From contig NZ_JACHZQ010000001.1 of the NCBI RefSeq assembly GCF_014193655.1, forward strand, positions 1,426,001 to 1,490,000: a stretch of DNA of 64,000 nt. The letters are read 5' to 3'. Both the position numbers and the translations under genes were made by a program. Below are positions 1 through 8,104 of this stretch, piece by piece (the first letter of the stretch is position 1; the number at the start of each line of letters is the position of its first letter). The notes beneath the pieces were generated by a model that saw nothing but the letters and a program-made list of their open reading frames with translations, was not told the origin of the DNA and did not search any database. Source of the DNA: Rhizobium sp. BK313 (GTDB taxonomy: Bacteria > Pseudomonadota > Alphaproteobacteria > Rhizobiales > Rhizobiaceae).

Positions 1-258
1 GCAGTCGACGCCGTCGGCATAAAAGAGTGGTCGGCGTGGGAAGAAAGAAATGCTTCGTCCATCCTTGATCCTGGCGGAATGGTGGGCAAGACGACACGCA
101 TGACCAAGGAGGGCGTCGTCAACGCGGTGAATTCTTTCTGCGGCTACTTGGTGGTCGAAGCCGAGAGCGCTGATGCCGCTGCACGACTGTTCGAAGACCA
201 CCCGCACATCACCATTTTTCCGGGCGACGGGGTGGATATAATGCCTTTTTTGACGTGA
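1..258 (+). CDS. YCII-related domain protein, 3' end only
   Basis: The frame is open from the first base and stops with TGA at 256-258, giving about 85 residues. The tail has the shape of YCII/DGPF-type proteins: a GG-MVGKTTRMT stretch, then GYLVVEAESADAA, then DHPHITIFPGDGVDIMP. This matches the family pattern of a GY.ivEA.s.eeA helix-strand unit followed by hPh and IEvmP. The family folds like a ferredoxin dimer and its biochemical role is mostly unknown; some members are fused to sigma factors or sit beside ECF sigma genes. The 5' end lies outside the window. Assignment is by pattern recall, not by search. Confidence 0.6.
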   Translation, partial: AVDAVGIKEWSAWEERNASSILDPGGMVGKTTRMTKEGVVNAVNSFCGYLVVEAESADAAARLFEDHPHITIFPGDGVDIMPFLT

Positions 259-457
259 CCTCTTTGCGCGGGCATCACCACAGCCGATGATCTCACCTCA
301 GCGACGAGGGAGTCCGCATTGGGCCATGATTGGCCACGCGTAACGGCAGCTTCGCGCCCCCAAACCCGCCGCAGTTGTTCACGACGCTACACTCCAATAG
401 CAGACTCTGTTAGTAACATTTGCAGCATCGACAATCTCGCCGCGTTATGGAGATTTT

Positions 458-1126
458 TTGCAGGACGTTCTGATCGAAAGGCGTCATGTTGTGGGGATAC
501 ACCTCGATCAACTTGAACGATCCACCGCACCGAGTGCGCCACGGGAAGACGAGGCAATCTACGCCAGCATTGCGTTGCGCTTTCTGATGGACGATAACGC
601 GCTGGGCGCAGTTGCTCATGAGCTTGGAATTGCCATCGAAGTCGATGTCCCCGACTTCAGCGGAACTCCGCTGACACAGGCGATTGTGTTTGCTGCCGAC
701 GGCTATCCTTATGATGGTCATGTAACCGAGGCCTAATGTGCTTATCGTGCTTCCGGGCGCGACAGTCCTCACCGCCGGCAGTTTGAAGAAAACGTGAGGG
801 CGTCGCCCAGACGTCCACCCGTGACAAGGCTGAAGTACACCAAGTTCCTCGCTACGCCTTGTTTGGGGTTTGCCGGTGAGATCGTCGATCGCGCGACACT
901 CATCCGCTATGTTGCTAACAGATGCGGCGGGGCCCACCACCATAGTTCCCGCATCAAGTTCGACGCGATCGACAATAGGCTGACCGATGTTGGGCACGGA
1001 CTGCGGGTTCGCGGCGATGGTATGTCTGTGGTGTTCATGGAGACTCTTGGGACGGCATGGTTGTTGCTACAGAGTCCTGGTGTCACCGCGCTGCGGCACG
1101 CCTTAGCCTCCGATTGTGGCCCGTAG
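458..1126 (+). pseudogene. conserved hypothetical gene, two compensating frameshifts
   Basis: Three consecutive segments read like one protein. Frame 2 from 458 gives LDQLERSTAP and LRFLMDDNALG, then DVPDFSGTPL and FAADGYPYDGHVTEA, and stops at TAA 734-736. Frame 3 from 738 continues with VLIVLPGATVLTAGSLKK and stops at 795-797. Frame 2 resumes at 794 with YTKFLATPCLGFAGEIVDR and IRYVANRCGGAHHHSS and ends at 1126. The pieces fit an uncharacterised proteobacterial family with a 'flaqPc...r..iirYvANk.GGvH' block near its end. One base lost or gained near 735 and a compensating change near 790 would restore a single frame. The original start is probably at or upstream of 458. I infer a recently broken gene or an assembly error. 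Function unknown. Confidence 0.6.
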
Positions 1127-1616
1127 TTCAAGGCGGTCTCGGACATTCAAATGAGTAGGTTTGATATTGGCGCCAAAAGCCCAACTACCGAAACGCGCAC
1201 TCAGAGTTGTCATAGGGAGTTGACTTACCTAGTCCCCAAAGGGGACAAGCAGATCATCGCACGGGGCTTCCCACGAGAAGAGCTACGAGATAAAGCGACC
1301 TCATCTTCTAAATCCATTGTTCACCTGAGACCTATCGGCCAGCAGAGCAATGCGAGCGAGATTAGTTGGATCGCCGCGGCTAATAAGGCGATGTCTAAGA
1401 CGATTATCGCCAAGAGCAACGCGAAAAGACAAATTGGATGCAGCAAAGAGTTAGCGGTCGAGGCGGCACAGAGGGGGCCGGGTTCAGGTCCGCAAGGCGC
1501 CGCGATCGCAACCATGGAGGGTTTCTCAGCATTCGCGTTTGCCGCCGCCAGCAGCCTGGAGTACCGAGGTGGCGTTCGACGCTTGTTGGGGAGGCAAATA
1601 GAGGCGTAGAGATGGC
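1127..1616. other. noncoding or degenerate stretch
   Basis: Open frames on both strands here have no recognisable motif, poor codon pattern and no ribosome binding site. I see no RNA gene or repeat. It separates a broken gene from the CopC-like gene and is probably decayed DNA. Confidence 0.4.
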
Positions 1617-2039
1617 TCATCTGGCTTCTCCTGAGAGGTGCCAGACGGCATCTTCCGACGATCCTTCACTGATAGCCCGAGAAGGCTCGAGTGCCGGAAT
1701 GACAAGGGATGACGACCCTGTCATCTGTTTTCCAGAGACCGAAAAGGCATTGAACTGGATAGTATAGACGCCGGAAGGAAGGTCACCCGAGACTGGCACG
1801 ATCAACTCTGTGGGATCAGCGCCGTTATAGACCTCGCCGACCGTGACCGGGCCGTTGGGACCTGAAAGCTTGACGGTAGTTCGGTCGGCTTTCACAGGAG
1901 CGGTGAAAGTCAGGCTAATGTTGTCGCCCGGCACGACTATGTCATCCATCGGGGCACGCGGGTCGATCGCAGCATATGCGGTTGAGGTGGCGGCTAAGCT
2001 TGCGAGGAGCGCAAGGCCAGATAGGCTGATCCGTGTCAT
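1617..2039 (-). CDS. secreted CopC-like domain protein lacking copper ligands
   Basis: The product is 140 aa. I start it at MTRISLSG because GGAGAG sits 8 bases upstream and a clean Sec signal peptide follows (hydrophobic LALLASLAATSTAYA, cleavage near residue 22). The mature part has the CopC/YobA beta-sandwich pattern: LTFTAPVKADRTTVKLSGP, a G-V-LIVPVSGDLPSGVYT block and a final strand GSSSLVIP. Classical CopC proteins begin the mature chain with His and carry a DGH motif near the C-terminus, both binding Cu(II). Here the mature N-terminus is AIDPRAP and the second site reads SGKQMTG, so both histidines are absent. It is more likely a periplasmic protein with the CopC fold but another role than a copper carrier. 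No CopD partner is nearby. About 30 extra C-terminal residues follow the domain. Confidence 0.65.
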   Translation of the reverse strand: MTRISLSGLALLASLAATSTAYAAIDPRAPMDDIVVPGDNISLTFTAPVKADRTTVKLSGPNGPVTVGEVYNGADPTELIVPVSGDLPSGVYTIQFNAFSVSGKQMTGSSSLVIPALEPSRAISEGSSEDAVWHLSGEAR

Positions 2040-2215
2040 CGTCGTGCTCTCCAAGGCGTCGATCTTAGTTGCGATGACCAATGATCGCCCGTTTAATACC
2101 GTCGGTGAATTAGGTCTTGGTCTATCTAACTGATACCTAGGTCTAGGCGGGGCTGGGAGAGTCTGCCGAAGTGTGCGGGAAACTTCGATCAGGTTGTTGC
2201 ATCCGACACCTCTAA

Positions 2216-2508
2216 ATGTGGGAGCTCGTCGGATCGCTCGACAAAATACCCGTTTTCCGGCAAGCGCCGAGGCGCCTGTCGGCCGATGACGAAAAGGTCG
2301 AAAAGTACATGGAGGTCGCCAGAACCAAGGGCGAGCCCTGTTTGTCAAGAACCTCGAAAATGTTCAGGGTGATGAGCGGGACTTCATCTTTTTATCGATG
2401 ACCTATGGTCCGGCTCCGGGAGCAATCGCTCCACGCCAAATCTATGGACCCATCGATTCCAAGGAAGGGCATCGTCGCCTGCCCCATTCGAGGATTCGAT
2501 ACCTATAG
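2216..2508 (+). pseudogene. fragment of a large superfamily I (UPF1-like, DUF4011-type) DNA helicase
   Basis: Frame 2 gives DDEKVEKYMEVARTKGEP; frame 1 takes over at 2341 with FVKNLENVQGDERDFIFLSM and then TYGP and GPIDSKEGHRRL before a TAG at 2506-2508. This is the conserved helicase motif V/VI neighbourhood of the very large SF1 helicases with DUF4011/AAA_11/AAA_12 domains, where 'vknlEnvQGdErDvifiS..Ygp' is diagnostic. About 95 residues of a protein normally above 1000 remain, with one frameshift near 2340. Such helicases often belong to mobile defence islands, so this fits the broken restriction genes downstream. It is not functional. Confidence 0.75.
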
Positions 2509-2889
2509 CTGTTGACTGACAAAAAGGGGAGCCTGCCGTTGACGTCTCCTTCAATCCGAAAGTCTACTCCAGCCACTTTGTCGGACGGAAACGTCCGCTC
2601 TCAATGGTTCGATGTCAAAAGTTGCCAATCCGCTTTCGGCCCCGAAGCGGAAATCATTTCGCTTCAGTCTCCGCGGATTCAGGCCCCGGCAACCAACTCA
2701 AAAACTAAAGCAAAATTACTGTGTACAGGCGTCGTGCAGGAGATGCCACCCTCCGGTGGCGCCTCCTTTCAATTTGCGCGAGTCGTCACCCAGTCGTCAC
2801 GAAAAATATCCGTCATTTGGTTTCGGTTGCTTGCTAACGAAGCGCTTGCACGGGCGTGCCTGAGACCGTTCGAGTTGAGACGATCTTGA
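2509..2889. other. no supported gene
   Basis: Short open frames occur, but none has a credible start, ribosome binding site or recognisable motif. The stretch lies between the helicase fragment and the IS3 remnant and is probably debris. Confidence 0.4.
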
Positions 2890-3252
2890 TGCCTTGGTGT
2901 GGATGATGCGGCTTCCATCGCAATCCCACACACTTCGCGTTGTTCGGCGAAGGCCGCGGAGTTCAGGCACTCCGCCCGGAACTTGCCGTTGAAGGATTCG
3001 ATGAAGTCGAGGACGACGACCCTTCTGGTAAACCTATAGATCGAGGTCGCGGGAGATGAACTCGCTGCCATTGTCGACACGGATGGTCGCAGGGTAGCCA
3101 GCCGTCCGGCAAATCCGCCCCAGGGTCTGGACGACGTCCTCTCCTTTGTAGCTCAACCGTAGATCAATAGCGGGCGAAAAGCGGGAGAAGGCGCCCGACG
3201 GTTGCTGCAGCCTGCCGCAAAGGTTTGAAAGATCATTATCGGCGTGGCACAT
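2890..3252 (-). mobile_element. IS3-family transposase (orfB) remnant
   Basis: Read on the minus strand from 3252, one frame gives FSPAIDLRLSYKGEDVVQTL, then GYPATIRVDNGSEFISRDLD, which is the DDE-integrase core of IS3-group OrfB around its second Asp. A second frame continues with VVLDF joined directly to IESFNGKFRAECLN, the block around the catalytic Glu. In intact copies about a dozen residues (SRPGKPTDNA-type) separate these, so a small deletion and at least one frameshift are present. The N-terminal part and both inverted repeats are missing. It marks past transposition and is not active. Confidence 0.8.
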
Positions 3253-3390
3253 TCCGCGAATGTTCAGGCCGGCAGTTGGGTCGAGTTAAAAAGCGTTAGC
3301 TCGGGAGTTCACGGTTCGAGGTCACTGCTACCCTTCGGCCGATCAAAACTGACAATCTATCGTTTCGGTCTTGAGTATGGGCGGGCTAGT

Positions 3391-3585
3391 TTAACCTCGA
3401 ATCCTTCGGTACTTCAGCGGCTCTCGAGGCCTGCCTTGCGGCACAATTATTCTCGGCCTAGGTTGCGACCCGTACCCCACCGCCTCCAACGCCTCTTTAA
3501 GCGTCATCCCCTCAAATGCATCGGGATCTTCTTGATCTGTGGGGTTCCGAGGTTCGTCAAAATCTCCATCGATGGGTCTGCTCAT
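3391..3585 (-). CDS. small hypothetical protein (64 aa)
   Basis: A GGAGG sits 6 bases before the ATG at 3585, an unusually good site for this degenerate region. The product is acidic at the N-terminus (DGDFDEPRNPTDQEDPDAFE) and basic at the C-terminus (PRPRIIVPQGRPREPLKYRR), with a short predicted helix MTLKEALEAVGYG between. No signal peptide or membrane segment. I do not recognise a family. It lies between an IS3 remnant and an IS66 remnant, so it may be a passenger of a lost element or an orphan small gene. Confidence 0.4.
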   Translation of the reverse strand: MSRPIDGDFDEPRNPTDQEDPDAFEGMTLKEALEAVGYGSQPRPRIIVPQGRPREPLKYRRIRG

Positions 3586-3807
3586 CGCGGCCTCCAGTCG
3601 TCATTCCAGCTTAGCCTCCGGCGGCCCGACGTCAACCATGGAACAGGGCATGGGGCTGTGCGGCCACGCCTGCCGGACAGCTCTTCGTCTGGTCAAACGA
3701 GGCTGACTAAACAATCCCGTCTCTGGCCCACCAGAACTCATCATCGCGTGAGAACGTAAGCCGCGGCTGGAACAGAGGACTTGCCAAGCGGTACGGCGGC
3801 TCTTGTA

Positions 3808-3906
3808 CTATCTTCTTATAGGAACGAAGCAGAACTGGTTGCCTTCCGGATCTTCCATCACTGTATAGCCTTCTTTCCTTCGCTGGACGTTAGCTCTTTG
3901 GGAAAG
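3808..3906 (-). pseudogene. 3' end of a VOC/glyoxalase-like gene, cut by IS66 DNA
   Basis: The last 30 or so codons on the minus strand read KEGYTVMEDPEGNQFCFVP, the standard C-terminal strand of glyoxalase-like (VOC) domains, where the 'DPEGNeFC' Glu is a metal ligand. The reading frame then runs antisense into IS66 transposase sequence, so everything upstream in the gene has been replaced. The join lies between about 3900 and 3918. Confidence 0.6.
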
Positions 3907-3915
3907 CAGTACTCC

Positions 3916-4263
3916 AGGCCACGCGCGATCAATCGAGGTTCTCTTCCCAGCCATCTTCCGCGTATCGAAGAGGTCATCGAGCCGGAAAGTTTGGTCTGCG
4001 CCTGCGGCGGTTGCCTGCATTGCATTGGCGAGGATGTGTCCGAGCGGCTGGACGTGGTCCCGGCGCAGTTCCGCGTCATCGTCACCCGTCGCCCCAAATA
4101 TGCGTGCCGCGCCTGCACCGATGGCGTCGTTCAGGCTCCGGCTTCCGCACGCCTGATCCAGGCGGGGCTTCCGACGGAGGCCACGGTCGCGCATGTGCTG
4201 GTCTCCAAATATGCCGATCACTTGCCCCTCTATCGGCAAGCCCAGATCATGAGCCTTGGAACT
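3916..4263 (+). mobile_element. IS66-family transposase (TnpC) internal fragment
   Basis: The plus frame carries NRGSLPSHLPRIEEVIEPES, the zinc-finger cysteines in CACGGCLHCIGEDVSE, LDVVPAQFRVIVTRRPKYAC and RAC, then KYADHLPLYRQAQIMS. These follow the IS66 TnpC order: linker, zf-IS66 domain, start of the DDE domain. A full TnpC is around 500 residues; only about 115 remain, with no TnpA/TnpB and no visible inverted repeat. Similarity stops near 4263 and the frame ends at 4329 with unrelated residues. It is inserted in the VOC gene fragment on its left. Confidence 0.85.
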
Positions 4264-4408
4264 ATCCAGCCGAGTAACGCCCGCTCAGAGAGCGCACGCG
4301 GTACATTTGCGGTCTTGCTCAATAATTAACCCATCGAAGTGAGCATGATGGCAGAGTGGGCAGAGTAGGGTTACTGTTCATATCATTACCGCCAATTCGG
4401 GAGATGGT

Positions 4409-4951
4409 ATGAAGCACCGGTCCTTCCGCGTGAAGTTCACGCTCTCGGTCTTATTCGTGGCAGTTCTTTTTTGGTCGAGTTGGGCCGTCATACACATCGG
4501 TTTTGATTGGTCGACGAAAGGCAACAAGAGCGATCGTAAGTTACTTCTCTCTGACATGTCTTCTGAGCAGGAATTCCAGTGTCAAAACATCACTTCACAA
4601 GCAGTCGTCGAGGGAGCGATAAGGCGCTTCGTCGAGGCAGGTGTCTCAATCGGAAAGCAGCGTGATCGGACCGGTAGTAATCCGTGGCGTTATACGTCTG
4701 TAGCCAATTTTATGGAGATCAATCCCGATTGCTGCGAGCTGTTGGAGAGAATTCCAGGGGACTACTCGATCGAGACGCAGCGCCTTGGAGCACCGCATTC
4801 AAACCCACCAAGGCTCTATGCGGTGCGTCTGGCTTTCAAGGAGTGGACCAGCGATGAGCGCACATTCACACAGCGCACCGTCGTTCTGGTGAATTGCTTT
4901 GGAAAAGCAGGCACAGGTCCTAGCTTCGATTTGCGAAGAGGTATCCTATGA
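4409..4951 (+). CDS. hypothetical membrane-anchored protein (180 aa)
   Basis: The start is supported by GGAG six bases upstream. Residues about 9-30 (FTLSVLFVAVLFWSSWAVIH) form one N-terminal membrane anchor after a basic MKHRSFRVK leader, so the rest should face the periplasm. The soluble part contains four cysteines (CQN, DCCELL, NCF) and a C-terminal strand-rich part (LYAVRLAFKEW, RTVVLVNC). I do not recognise the family. It stands alone between IS66 debris and a DUF1684 pseudogene, and its codon use looks less GC-rich than the chromosomal core. Confidence 0.55.
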   Translation: MKHRSFRVKFTLSVLFVAVLFWSSWAVIHIGFDWSTKGNKSDRKLLLSDMSSEQEFQCQNITSQAVVEGAIRRFVEAGVSIGKQRDRTGSNPWRYTSVANFMEINPDCCELLERIPGDYSIETQRLGAPHSNPPRLYAVRLAFKEWTSDERTFTQRTVVLVNCFGKAGTGPSFDLRRGIL

Positions 4952-5139
4952 CCCCCATTGGCGCACAGTTGTCATCTCGCTTCACATAGCGGCGTCAATT
5001 CGCCCATATCCCGTCCAAGTGTGAGCGCCATACCGCCTACGAAGAACGGAATCCGCCCAAATTAATTGGAAAGGGAGGAAGCAGGCACGACTTCTGAATG
5101 GCCGGCTACGAAGATTCAGGCTTCTGACCCCGGAACTGA

Positions 5140-5784
5140 TCATTTCGAGATAGGAAGCCGTTCCCCGGCTCTCACCGCGCCTTTCAGTCGATTGTCCAAT
5201 GGCGCTAATGGGCAGACATAGCGGGACGAATAGGCGCACGAAGGAAAATAGGAGAAGTTGAAATCGAGCACCAGTGCGCCGTCTGGACGGACAACTCCGA
5301 GATCCGCTCCCTTGATGGTGTCGAGGAGATATCGGCCACCGCCATACGTCTCGGTTCCGGAGGTAGCGTCGACAAACGGCAGGAACACGCCACCGCCGTA
5401 CCCCTCAATTCGCCACCCAATCTGGCCTCCAGCCCCGTTGTACGGGAGAACGCATGCATCGACAGGTCACCATCCACTCCTGTTGCGACGGTTATCCGTT
5501 CCGGCGTTACCGGGACAAGCTGTACCGTCAAGCGCAACGAGGGATCATAAGAAAATGTCGTCGGCCCTTCGAACGTCTTGCGGTCCGCCGATTCAATTGG
5601 CGATTGAGGATGGTCGCGAAACAGGGTCGAACGGGTGTCGCACCAAAGCCCCCAGGCAGCAACCACGTCCGGGCTAGAACGTACCTTGTAGTAGAGATTT
5701 GCGATCTTCTCGCGCCATTCCCACAGTTTGAGTCTCGTTCAAATCATTTCCTCCCATATCGGAATTTTCGCCGCTCTCGTTCAT
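5140..5784 (-). pseudogene. DUF1684 family gene with two frameshifts
   Basis: On the minus strand the order of blocks is that of DUF1684. An ATG at 5784 begins MNESGENSDMGG. A shifted frame then gives LWEWREKIANLYYKVRSS and LFRDHPQSPIES. After another shift near 5390 the conserved end reads DATSGTETYGGGRYLLDTIK, then LDFNFSYFPSCAYSSRYVCP and NRLKGAVRAGER. The first shift lies between 5784 and about 5735 because an in-frame TGA precedes the WEWRE block. DUF1684 proteins are about 190-250 residues with no settled function. All the key blocks survive, so decay is recent. Confidence 0.75.
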
Positions 5785-5957
5785 CGAAACGCTCGCCCAA
5801 TCATCGCGGCGCAACTTTAATCAATCACGCACTGATCCGAAAGGTGCGGTCTAAACACCGCTTACGAAGTACCGGCAACTCCGCGGCCAATTCCCGAAAT
5901 AGTACATGCCTCAATCAGTCAATCAAAGCTTCCTTAGCGTTTGCGCTCGCCAGCACG

Positions 5958-8099
5958 TCAAACATGATCGCGAAAAGTTGCTACTAGCTTTGCATTGATG
6001 AAAAGGTCCACCCGCCGACGGTAGGGGTCACGCGTTGGTTTCGCTATTGTTTTATCGGGAAACGATTTCAACCAATCGGCAAACCATTGCTCCAGGTCGC
6101 CGAACCCCAGGGTACGGATATCATTCGGAGGGATCTTGAGTTGCTCACCGAGGATGTCCTGAAGCGCCGTCTTGACGTTCTCCGCGCGCCGCAGTGACAG
6201 CTCCTCATTGAGTTTAGGACCCGCCCGAGAGGGTCGATCTGCGTGACCCATGATCGCGATGTCGACTGTCGTACTGCTAAATGCCGCTAGCTGATCGGCA
6301 CATACGAGTCTTAGATACTGACGTCCCGCCGCTGTCAAGAAAGCGTCGCCGAAGCAGAAATGCTGCGCCGAGTCTAAATTCCTGGTGAGCTCCTTGCTTT
6401 CAGGATACGGCTTGCTCAGGTCGATCAGCTTCGACTTCGCGAGGCTCACGCTGGCCCGAATAAACCCGCCGCTGACCTTCCATGGTTTCTTGGGAGTCTT
6501 GCCGCTTCCCGGCCCGACCGATGGATCTATATCCCATTCCTCGATGTCCAAAAGCAGTCCGTTCTTGCTTCTCAGATAGACGCCGTGAAGGTCCACCAGA
6601 TCGAAATCGAACCACGGCGTTTTGACACCAAAGGTTAGCTCACCGATATACAGCGTGCCTTCGAAATCCTCTTTCAGCCACTGCTGAGGCATCTCCTTCT
6701 CGACATCGAAGACTTCATCGTGCTCAGCGAAGATTACCGGCGGGCCGATCCACCAGCCTGATACATCGTAGCTGGTCGCGCCCCACTTGGGGTCGGTTAG
6801 CGGCTCAACCAGCAGTTTTCCTTCGACACGAAAACCGAGAAACGAGTAGAGGTCGAGCTTCATACGGTAGCGATACGTTCCCGACGAGCGGTTGAGCGGT
6901 ATCTCCAGCAATCTCGAGAGAGTCTTGGCGTGGCGCTCTCCAAGCCACCCCTTGGTATTCCGGTCCTGCGCGATGTGGATCAGCCAGTCAAGAAAACTAC
7001 GTTTTACTTGCCCGTAATTCAGCTTCTCGTGCGCCAGCCAGATCTTCGCGACATGCGTGGCCAGTGACAAATTATTGTGGTGTCCGAATGCAATTCCGCG
7101 CGCCCGTTTAAGGTACGCAGCCAGTTCTTTGCGGTAGGCCTCCTCTAAGGCGGGCGGCAATGTTAGAGCATCGGCCTTTGTGGACGGCTGGCCGTCCCAC
7201 AGGAGGTTTGCCATGTAGACCACGAGCCTCGCTGCCGCGGAGTCCTTGGTCCTCTTCTCCTCGGCGGTAAACCCATCAGGGGTTTTCACGTAGTCCTCGA
7301 GAAGAGTCCGCAGCAGGGACGAGCGGGCGCCTTCCTCCAGAAACTGGTAGCGTTCCGCGGTCAATGGAAACCACTCGGCCTCTTGCATCAGGACATTCAG
7401 GGAGTGATCACCCGATAGGTACAGGGACTTCATCAGGGTAGGGCGCCCACTCACGAGCCTTAAGTGTTCGTCGTCATACGAATGACCTTCGACGTCGACC
7501 CGCTTGCCATCGACGTCGAGATAGCTGCCGTAATGCCACCGCAGTTCCGTTCGCGAGATCGGTTGCAGGTATCCCCAAAACTTCCCTGGATCGTTCGCCA
7601 CGAACATCGCTGCGGTGCGGTTACCCTGTAAGTCACCGCGCAGCTCCAAATACTTCTGGCTCGCGTCACCTTTGTCAGAAGTGCTGTAGTCGCGCATCGT
7701 CCGAATTGCGATCACAACGTTTCCAGCTTGATTGATTGCCCAGAAATATCTGCCATGCGATCCGCCCGTCGACTCGTAACGACCCGTGAAAGACTCGTCC
7801 GGCTTGTCGGGCTTGGCATCTGCGTTCCTATTCCTTTGCCGCTCGCACTCGACGCCACCGGCAGGGAATGGGATCTCCAGGTATTTCAGCACAGTGGCCC
7901 GGACGTTCTTCTTGTCGGTACCGCCGGCGTCACGGCCAATTTTCAGCAGAGTGTTTATACGTCGTTCGCCGTTGAAGATGGCGTTAAAGATCGCATCTTC
8001 CCATTTTACGTCCTTCGCCAAGCCGGGTGGTCGCGGCGGCGCAGGTGGCGCCGGGGGAGTAGGCTTCTTGATCGGTATAATGCTTGGCGTATCGGCCAT
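5958..8099 (-). CDS. large protein with C-terminal OmpA-like domain (713 aa)
   Basis: The N-terminus is proline-rich (KKPTPPAPPAPPRPPG) with no signal peptide or lipobox. Residues about 30-590 match nothing I know; they include a helical segment around 260-400 and a beta-rich segment with many aromatic residues around 410-560 (for example WWIGPPVIFAEHDEVFDVE). Residues about 600-710 form an OmpA/MotB-like peptidoglycan-binding domain: VDIAIMGHADRPSRAGPKLN, LSLRRAENVKTALQDIL, IRTLGFGDLEQWFADW and a final RRRVDLFIN. Without an export signal this domain may act as a structural module or reach the periplasm by another route. The start lies 5 bases after the stop of the 960-aa gene, so the two are almost certainly co-transcribed and probably work together. 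I looked for T6SS core genes and saw none. Confidence 0.75.
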   Translation of the reverse strand: MADTPSIIPIKKPTPPAPPAPPRPPGLAKDVKWEDAIFNAIFNGERRINTLLKIGRDAGGTDKKNVRATVLKYLEIPFPAGGVECERQRNRNADAKPDKPDESFTGRYESTGGSHGRYFWAINQAGNVVIAIRTMRDYSTSDKGDASQKYLELRGDLQGNRTAAMFVANDPGKFWGYLQPISRTELRWHYGSYLDVDGKRVDVEGHSYDDEHLRLVSGRPTLMKSLYLSGDHSLNVLMQEAEWFPLTAERYQFLEEGARSSLLRTLLEDYVKTPDGFTAEEKRTKDSAAARLVVYMANLLWDGQPSTKADALTLPPALEEAYRKELAAYLKRARGIAFGHHNNLSLATHVAKIWLAHEKLNYGQVKRSFLDWLIHIAQDRNTKGWLGERHAKTLSRLLEIPLNRSSGTYRYRMKLDLYSFLGFRVEGKLLVEPLTDPKWGATSYDVSGWWIGPPVIFAEHDEVFDVEKEMPQQWLKEDFEGTLYIGELTFGVKTPWFDFDLVDLHGVYLRSKNGLLLDIEEWDIDPSVGPGSGKTPKKPWKVSGGFIRASVSLAKSKLIDLSKPYPESKELTRNLDSAQHFCFGDAFLTAAGRQYLRLVCADQLAAFSSTTVDIAIMGHADRPSRAGPKLNEELSLRRAENVKTALQDILGEQLKIPPNDIRTLGFGDLEQWFADWLKSFPDKTIAKPTRDPYRRRVDLFINAKLVATFRDHV

Positions 8100-8104
8100 T
8101 GCCG

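Noticed and set aside
3808..4239. 143-codon minus-strand open frame as an intact gene
   Set aside because: Only its last 30 codons are VOC-like; the rest is the complement of an IS66 transposase fragment.
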